Shown here: positions 7,401 through 11,813 of the stretch, piece by piece
Layout: each line of letters begins with the position of its first letter
Position numbering within the stretch: the stretch's first letter is position 1
Source: Kocuria sp.
Lineage (GTDB): Bacteria; Actinomycetota; Actinomycetes; Actinomycetales; Micrococcaceae
Length of the DNA stretch: 11,813 bases
Assembly: GCA_030453435.1 (NCBI GenBank)
Contig: JAKDKI010000043.1
Location: 1-11,813, forward strand
Direction of reading: 5' to 3'
Notes under the pieces: model-generated
The model's database searches: none
The model's input: only the letters and a program-made list of their open reading frames with translations
Told to the model about the DNA's origin: nothing
Translations under genes and position numbers: made by a program

Positions 7401-8458
7401 GGGGCGACCAGCTCGCCATACAGGTCCACGTACTGGTCAATGGTGGCGTCCAGTGAACAGCAGGACCGCGCGTGGTCACGCACCGTGACGCGGTCCATGG
7501 CTACGACGCTGTCCAACGCATGTACCGCTGCCGCGACCGTCAACTCGTCGGTGGCCTCGGGGAGGACGGAAACCCCACCGGGGGCCCGCACGACTTCTGC
7601 CAGACCACCGCGGGCAATGGCCAGTACGGGAGTTCCGCACGCCATGCTCTCCGCAGCCACCAAGCCGTACGGCTCCTCCCATTGCGGGGTCACCAGGCAG
7701 GCGGCGCTGTGGGACACCAAATGGTGCAACTCGTCCGGTTCCAGGTGGCCGGCGTAGGTGATGTCATCCGACAACAGCGGTTTCAACTGGGTCTCGAAGT
7801 ACTCCTGATGGGAAAGCGGCCCGGCGATGCGCAGCTTCCACCCCGCCTCTCGGGCGATGAGAGCGGCAAGGTGGGGTGCCTTCTCCGGAACGATCCGACC
7901 GGACCACACCAGGGAATCTCCTCCGGGGCCCAAGGACCAACGGTCCAGGTCCACACCGTTGGGGATCACCCGCGCTGAGGTGACATCGCGCCACATGTGG
8001 GCGATCGATGAACTAACCGCAGCGGTTTTCACCCCCGGGCTCAGCCGCAGGGCCGGTTCCATCCACGGTGTGTTGGGAGTGTGAAGGGTGGTGACCACGG
8101 GCTGCTTGAGCGATCGCGCCATGGCAATGGGGAGATAGTGGAGCGAGTTGTTGTGCACCACGTCGATATCGTCACGCTGCGCCAAAGAGGTCATCACCTG
8201 CAGGTAAGAAATCGTCTCCCGCACTTGGCCTTCCGGCGGCATAGAGACATCGTTGCGAGCCTGTTCACTGAGCGAAACGGGTTCCACGGCCAGTTCTTCA
8301 ACGTCCAGTGCCGGATCGCTGCCGGGCGCGGCGAAAACCACCACTTCGATACCGCGTTCGCGCAAGCCCTTGGCCAAGTACCACGTGAATGATTCGAGCC
8401 CACCGGCAAAGGGCGCCGCGATCGGGAAGCGATCATGGGCGAGCAAAGCAATTTTCAT
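7397..8458 (-). CDS. Glycosyltransferase family 4 (GT-B fold)
   Basis: This 353-residue retaining glycosyltransferase of the GT4 type has the expected features in order: MKIALLAHDRFPIAAPFAGG with the GG acceptor loop (19-20), the VVTTLHTPN strand (121-129), VIPNGVDLDRW (164-174), the phosphate-binding GRIVPEKAP (187-195), the E-x7-E motif in EEPYGLVAAE (E262, E270), and GTPVLAIARGGLAEVV. It is probably cytoplasmic, using a nucleotide-sugar donor of unknown identity. Its ATG overlaps the TGA of the upstream gene by four bases, and its own stop overlaps the next start in the same way. This signals strong translational coupling in a four-gene operon. Confidence 0.94.
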   Translation of the reverse strand: MKIALLAHDRFPIAAPFAGGLESFTWYLAKGLRERGIEVVVFAAPGSDPALDVEELAVEPVSLSEQARNDVSMPPEGQVRETISYLQVMTSLAQRDDIDVVHNNSLHYLPIAMARSLKQPVVTTLHTPNTPWMEPALRLSPGVKTAAVSSSIAHMWRDVTSARVIPNGVDLDRWSLGPGGDSLVWSGRIVPEKAPHLAALIAREAGWKLRIAGPLSHQEYFETQLKPLLSDDITYAGHLEPDELHHLVSHSAACLVTPQWEEPYGLVAAESMACGTPVLAIARGGLAEVVRAPGGVSVLPEATDELTVAAAVHALDSVVAMDRVTVRDHARSCCSLDATIDQYVDLYGELVAP

Positions 8459-9516
8459 GAAGGCCTCCCCGCCAGTGCTGCTCGATAGATTTCTGCGTGG
8501 GTGGCGGCAATGTCCCGCCGCTGCTCGATGCGTTCCTCACCCGTCGCACGCCAGGGCCCCAGTGTGTCGAGCTCGTCCAGGACCGCGGCAATCTGGCCTG
8601 CCACGGGCTGCCCCTGGTCATCCCAGTCAAAGCTCAGGACTCCTGGATGCTGTTGGTGGTAGTAGCCCACCGACGGAGCCAAGACGCGAGTGCCCAGGTC
8701 ATAGCAGGCCTCAAGCCACCCGGAATGGGTTCCGAACCTGTAGGCCAATACAGACAGGTCCAGCCCCGCTATATAATCCCACAGTTCATCGTTCGTGTAG
8801 AAGTCATGAACGTGGACGCGCACTTCCGCCCGGTCTTGAACGCTGGCCAGTAGCTCGGAGACTTCCTGGCTGTAGTGGGTCATCCCGGGGGTGACCACAT
8901 CAGTGTGAACATCCACGAGCAGATTGATCCGACGGCCGTGAATCTCGTCCAGCAGGGCACGCAGCACCGGCAGCGGGTTCATGTTGGTGCGCATGCTCTT
9001 GAGGTGCATTCCGACCGTCAGGTTCTCGTGCTGCTCCCGCGGACGGTCTAAAACGTCAAGGGGAACCACGTGCGGGTGCGGGACCACCGTGGATTGGCGA
9101 TCCCAGCGGCGTTGAATTTCTTCCGCCGCGCCCCGGGTCAAGGTGATGAGCTGGTCCGCGGCGGGAATCAGCACATCGAGGGCAGCGTCCTGGATCGAGG
9201 GGTCTGTTTGGTGCGGATTGCGCAGGTCGTGGACCGTGTACACCAGGGGTTTGCCGTTGGCGTGCAGCGCGGCCGCGATGCGTTCGAGTTCCGCCGGGGC
9301 CACGGCGTCGAACCCGAAGTGGAGATGGAAGACGTCGAAGTCCTGGGCGTGGTCGTTGATCCAGTCCACGTCCAACATGACCAGTGGCCACCAGGGCGCG
9401 CCGGGAACGGAACGTTCGGGAGTGGGATCGGGTAACCGAGATACGCCGTCCGAGTTGGCCGGGTCCGCCAGGTGCTGGATATACACGTGACCGTGCGGTG
9501 CTGACGCAACCCTCAC
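8455..9516 (-). CDS. GT-B glycosyltransferase-like protein, first gene of a four-gene operon
   Basis: This 353-residue protein resembles GT-B glycosyltransferases but departs from the standard GT4 pattern. It has FHLHFGFD (63-70) and VYTVHDLRNPH (92-102), as in the first Rossmann domain. Later, GTHSGWLEACYDLGTRVLAP (262-281) takes the place of the usual E-x7-E donor loop. I see no GNGxD or GRxxxxKG motif. The start is a GTG at 9516, preceded by a strong GAGGGGG ribosome-binding site nine bases upstream; homology with the family style begins at once (MRVASAPHGHVYIQHL). An ATG at 9524 is out of frame and stops after three codons. The gene heads the operon and is divergent from def across a 205-base gap. 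The enzymatic role is likely but less certain than for the next three genes. Confidence 0.82.
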   Translation of the reverse strand: MRVASAPHGHVYIQHLADPANSDGVSRLPDPTPERSVPGAPWWPLVMLDVDWINDHAQDFDVFHLHFGFDAVAPAELERIAAALHANGKPLVYTVHDLRNPHQTDPSIQDAALDVLIPAADQLITLTRGAAEEIQRRWDRQSTVVPHPHVVPLDVLDRPREQHENLTVGMHLKSMRTNMNPLPVLRALLDEIHGRRINLLVDVHTDVVTPGMTHYSQEVSELLASVQDRAEVRVHVHDFYTNDELWDYIAGLDLSVLAYRFGTHSGWLEACYDLGTRVLAPSVGYYHQQHPGVLSFDWDDQGQPVAGQIAAVLDELDTLGPWRATGEERIEQRRDIAATHAEIYRAALAGRPS

Positions 9517-9576
9517 TCGGACATGCCCCCTCGAAGTAGATAATTTTGGCCCATCGGACAGTTCATACTAGTGGCC

Positions 9577-9642
9577 GAATATCGCACCACACCCCTGAGG
9601 GGGAGATATTCAGCAGGCTTAATGTTAGCCCCACATATGGGG
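9577..9642. promoter_or_regulatory. Cluster of inverted repeats in the divergent GT operon/def intergenic region
   Basis: Within the 205-base gap (9517-9721) three dyads lie side by side. The first is GAATATC (9577-9583) with GATATTC (9605-9611), enclosing CCCC-tga-GGGG (9592-9602). The second is GGCT with AGCC (9617-9630). The third is CCCCA-cata-TGGGG (9629-9642). They could form RNA hairpins on either strand or act as operators between the divergent promoters. I recognise no known riboswitch or regulator motif in them. Confidence 0.4.
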
Positions 9643-9668
9643 TCCCTTCGACGCGGCCCCCCACGCGA

Positions 9669-9674
9669 TATATT
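9669..9674 (+). promoter_or_regulatory. Candidate -10 box for def
   Basis: TATATT matches the housekeeping sigma -10 consensus at five of six positions. It lies 48 bases before the def start, which would give a leader of about 40 bases. No good -35 element is visible at the right distance, so this is tentative. Confidence 0.4.
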
Positions 9675-9721
9675 TGCCTGCGGACCAACCAGCCCAACAG
9701 CACCGCGTGAGGAACTTCAGC

Positions 9722-10291
9722 ATGGCCATTCGCCCCATCGTCATTACCGGGAACCCTGTGCTGCATCGTCCCGCGGCGAAGGTCGCCGAATTCGACGACC
9801 AACTGCGCGCGTTGATCGCCGATATGTACGAGACCATGGACGCCGCTCATGGCGTGGGCCTCGCCGCCCCGCAAATCGGGGTGGGTCTGCGGATTTTCAC
9901 CTACGTGTTCGAGAACGAGGACGGCGTGGCACCGCGAGGCGTTCTGGTCAATCCGGTGCTGACCCCCGGCAAGATCTCCGAGGTTGCTCCCGATCCGGAT
10001 GAAGAAGCCGAAGGATGCCTCTCCGTACCCGGCCAGTCATGGCCGCTCAAGCGTGCCGACTGGGTCCGAATTGCCGGCCAGGACGAGAACGGCGATCCGG
10101 TTGCGTTCGAGGCCAATGGCTGGTTCGCTCGAGTGATGCAGCACGAATACGACCACTTGGACGGCAAGCTCTATGTGGACCGCCTCAACACCAAGTGGGG
10201 CAAGAAAGCCAAGAAAGCCATTAAGAACGAAGCCTGGTCCACTGACTCCACGTGGATGCCCGGCGAGGACGAAGACCCGTTCGGACACTGA
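9722..10291 (+). CDS. def: Peptide deformylase
   Basis: Peptide deformylase removes the formyl group from the N-terminal methionine of new proteins at the ribosome, using a bound metal ion (usually iron or zinc). All three family motifs are present in 189 residues: GVGLAAPQIG (44-53), EGCLS (97-101, metal ligand C99) and HEYDH (141-145, two metal-binding histidines and the catalytic glutamate). The start at 9722 is set by a GAGGA ribosome-binding site eight bases upstream and by the family N-terminus MAIRPIVITGNPVLH. An in-frame ATG at 9674 would add 16 unrelated residues. The C-terminal tail (KKAKKAIKNE then an acidic end) is longer than in minimal forms, as is usual in actinobacteria. It stands alone, divergent from the glycosyltransferase operon and convergent with yaaA. 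Confidence 0.97.
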   Translation: MAIRPIVITGNPVLHRPAAKVAEFDDQLRALIADMYETMDAAHGVGLAAPQIGVGLRIFTYVFENEDGVAPRGVLVNPVLTPGKISEVAPDPDEEAEGCLSVPGQSWPLKRADWVRIAGQDENGDPVAFEANGWFARVMQHEYDHLDGKLYVDRLNTKWGKKAKKAIKNEAWSTDSTWMPGEDEDPFGH

Positions 10292-10305
10292 GTTCCTACA
10301 CGTCG

Positions 10306-10325
10306 GGCAGGTGGGCCACCCTGCC
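10306..10325. terminator. Small hairpin between convergent def and yaaA
   Basis: A 6-bp G/C-rich stem (GGCAGG with CCTGCC, 8-base loop) lies 14 bases after the def stop. There is no T-run. A second small dyad (TCGAA-gggg-TTCGA, 10338-10351) lies nearer yaaA. Either may help end the convergent transcripts, but the evidence is weak. Confidence 0.3.
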
Positions 10326-10371
10326 GCTGGCCCCGGGTCGAAGGGGTTCGAGCTGCAGGAGGCCGTAGCGC

Positions 10372-11154
10372 TCACGCGGTGGGCGGATCCAGTACCACGG
10401 TGAGAGTGCCGGCTTTCCGCGCGGTGGGTTCTACCAATTCGACCGTCCAGCGCGTGCTGAGCGCATCCCGAACGGCGTGAACCGTCTCGAACGCACCGTG
10501 TTCAGCCTCGAACTCACATAAGAACCGGGCCACCAGACCCCGCGTGTGCTTGGCATTGTGCGAAACCACCGAGCGTTTGCCAGCGGCATTGAGCTGTTCC
10601 ACGCGCACGGCAATGGTTCTCTCGGCCGGGGCTTTCCACGCGGCGGCGTAGGCAGCTGATCTGCAGTCAACGACCAGATGCTCCGCAGCGGCCTCATCCA
10701 GCACAGGCGTGAGACGAGGCTTCCACCACGTGTTGAGCTTCCCGTGCCGGGGTAGATCAGTGCCCATCGACAGTCGATACGCAGGAATGTAGTCGGTGGG
10801 TTGCACTGCTCCCCACAGCGCAGAAATCACTACGAGTGATCGTTCCGCAACCTCACGGGCGGGCCCGGCCAGTGAATCAGCGTCGAGCGCGTCGTAGAGA
10901 ACCCCGGTGTACACGGACAGCGCCGGTCCGGAGGGTGCGGTGAGAAGCTCACGGTTGCGAGCGACGTCGGCGGCCAAGGACTCCCCGATCCCCAGTACCG
11001 AACGCGCGTTCTTCTGCCCGCTCACACGAGCCAGTGTGGCCGCCAAATGCTCGCGGTCCTGGGTGAGACCGGGGAAGCTCAGCGTGTCGAAAGATACGGG
11101 GTCACCGCTGACGGGAGCGGTCTTGGACTCGGACGGGGGCAGCAAAATCAGCAC
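10372..11154 (-). CDS. yaaA: YaaA family peroxide stress protein
   Basis: This 260-residue protein of the YaaA/UPF0246 family is recognised by the N-terminal LILLPPSESK and by the C-terminal SHNAKHTRGLVARFL region, which resembles the family's conserved KHTRG segment. In Escherichia coli YaaA lowers free intracellular iron and limits damage under hydrogen peroxide. The role in this organism is inferred by homology. Start is a GTG at 11154, where the family sequence begins exactly. No convincing ribosome-binding site precedes it, and the 3' end of the RNase P RNA is only 18 bases upstream. This suggests read-through from the rnpB promoter or a leaderless transcript. It is convergent with def. 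Confidence 0.9.
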   Translation of the reverse strand: MLILLPPSESKTAPVSGDPVSFDTLSFPGLTQDREHLAATLARVSGQKNARSVLGIGESLAADVARNRELLTAPSGPALSVYTGVLYDALDADSLAGPAREVAERSLVVISALWGAVQPTDYIPAYRLSMGTDLPRHGKLNTWWKPRLTPVLDEAAAEHLVVDCRSAAYAAAWKAPAERTIAVRVEQLNAAGKRSVVSHNAKHTRGLVARFLCEFEAEHGAFETVHAVRDALSTRWTVELVEPTARKAGTLTVVLDPPTA

Positions 11155-11172
11155 CCCAGAAGTCTAGTGGAG

Positions 11173-11549
11173 GGACAGGCGGGCCTATGAGCCGGGTTCT
11201 GTGTCGCGGCCGGTTACCCGAACCGCGGTGGTGACCATCCATCTAGGCCGTACGTTGCCGCACGGCTCAAGCAGCCTACCCGGGCACTCGGACGAGCAGC
11301 CCTCCAACGCACCCTGCATGGCCTTGCTCCGGATGGGGTTTACCAAGCCGCACCGGTCACCCGGCACGCTGGTGGTCTCTTACACCACCTTTTCACCCTG
11401 ACCCGCTCGAGGCGGGCGGTCTATTTTCTGTGGCACTGTCCTGCGGGTTTCCCCGAGTGGGCGTTACCCACCATCCAGCTCTACGGAGCCCGGACTTTCC
11501 TCGAGACGCTCCCAACGGAGCGCCGCGCGGTCACCCGGCCCGCCTGTCC
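11173..11549 (-). ncRNA. rnpB: RNase P RNA, bacterial class A
   Basis: This is the catalytic RNA subunit of RNase P, which matures the 5' ends of tRNAs. On the minus strand the 5' end GGACAGGCGGGCC pairs with the 3' end GGCCCGCCTGTCC to form P1. Conserved core blocks appear in order: GAGGAAAGTCCGGGCTCC near the 5' end, ACAGAAAATAGACCGCC, GGGTGAAAAGGTGG, GGCAACGTACGG with AGATGGATGGTCACC, and ACAGAACCCGGCTCATAGGC near the 3' end. The 377-base length fits the class. The 5' end is supported by a -10 box seven bases upstream. No T-rich terminator separates it from yaaA. Confidence 0.97.
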
Positions 11550-11556
11550 AGCGTCC

Positions 11557-11562
11557 ATTCTA
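11557..11562 (-). promoter_or_regulatory. -10 box of rnpB
   Basis: On the minus strand TAGAAT (five of six consensus bases) lies seven bases before the first base of the RNase P RNA, exactly where a -10 element should be. The -35 region is poorly matched. Confidence 0.7.
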
Positions 11563-11605
11563 TCGCGCCGGGCCGGTCACCTAATTCACACCGGATTGAA
11601 CAGGC

Positions 11606-11813
11606 TCACCGAACCAGCATTGCGGAGCATTCGATGCACGTGGGAATGCTTGCCGCGGGAGTGTTCGCGATGGTCTGAGCGTCCCCGGGGCTCATGTGCG
11701 TGCCACACGCCCCGCAGGTGTCCCGGTCGAATCGAGCCACGGCGATTCGACCACCCCCGCGAGCATTGCGCAGCGAGTCGTAGCGCTTGACCAAGGCCTC
11801 ATCGCCCACCGCA
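11606..11813 (-). CDS. C4-type zinc-ribbon protein, C-terminal part (runs off the right edge)
   Basis: Only the last 68 or so codons are in the window. They hold the C-terminal zinc ribbon of the DUF164/zf-RING_7 family: a CGAC pair and a CIEC pair of cysteines 22 residues apart. Before these comes the end of a helical region (ALVKRYDSLRNARGGGRIAV), which in full-length members (about 240 residues) belongs to a long coiled coil. Proteins of this family are widespread in actinobacteria and often lie near rnpB. The frame stays open to the right edge, so the methionine codon at 11809 is internal. The cellular role is poorly defined. Confidence 0.88.
   Translation of the reverse strand, partial: AVGDEALVKRYDSLRNARGGGRIAVARFDRDTCGACGTHMSPGDAQTIANTPAASIPTCIECSAMLVR

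Noticed and set aside
8770..8777. TATATAAT promoter-like sequence inside the first glycosyltransferase-like gene
   Set aside because: It falls in a well-conserved coding stretch, has no matching -35 element, and no gene starts nearby.
9513..9524. ATG at 9524 as the start of the first glycosyltransferase-like gene or as a regulatory mini-ORF
   Set aside because: It is out of frame, ends after three codons, and the GAGGGGG ribosome-binding site is only one base from it. The spacing fits the GTG at 9516.
10338..10365. TCGAA-gggg-TTCGA and following sequence as part of a tRNA
   Set aside because: No cloverleaf, anticodon arm or acceptor stem can be drawn around it; it is just a small dyad between convergent genes.
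11201..11678. Open reading frames on the plus strand across the RNase P RNA gene
   Set aside because: They are antisense to a highly conserved structural RNA and show no recognisable protein motif.

Overview
The window looks like chromosomal DNA of a high-GC actinobacterium, most likely of the order Micrococcales. The reasons are the G/C-rich third codon positions, GTG starts, tightly overlapping genes, an actinobacterial-type peptide deformylase, and a class A RNase P RNA lying next to a zinc-ribbon protein gene. This placement rests on gene style and order only. I see no tRNA, CRISPR array, insertion sequence or phage gene.

Left region (1-2550). A zinc-dependent alcohol dehydrogenase (minus strand) and a short-chain dehydrogenase (plus strand) meet head to head at about 1114-1126. 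Each has lost its 5' end, as if one deletion removed the start of both divergent genes and the promoter region between them. A strong hairpin (1675-1711) separates them from a minus-strand pair of small multidrug resistance (SMR) proteins of the SugE/Gdx type. The leader of this pair carries a convincing guanidine-III (ykkC-III) riboswitch at 2423-2464. Together these make a guanidine-sensing and guanidinium-export unit.

Middle region (2549-9516), all on the minus strand. Reading in the direction of transcription from 9516 there are four overlapping glycosyltransferase genes: an atypical GT-B protein, a GT4 protein, a MurG/GT28-like protein and a GT2/GT-A protein. A LuxR-type response regulator and a YghA/YdaD-type stress dehydrogenase follow, with gaps of only 28 and 52 bases. 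A perfect 14-bp hairpin with a T-run (3842-3880) closes this set, and an APC-family amino acid permease begins just beyond it. The glycosyltransferase operon has no obvious polymerase, flippase or known pathway marker, so its product is unknown.

Right region (9517-11813). A structured 205-base intergenic region separates the glycosyltransferase operon from a divergent peptide deformylase gene (def). Convergent to def is yaaA (peroxide stress protein family), whose GTG start lies 18 bases past the 3' end of the RNase P RNA gene (rnpB, minus strand). rnpB has a well-placed -10 box and is preceded by the C-terminal end of a zinc-ribbon protein that runs off the right edge.

The most informative observations are the guanidine-III riboswitch, the double truncation, and the uncharacterised four-glycosyltransferase operon with its linked regulator and dehydrogenase.
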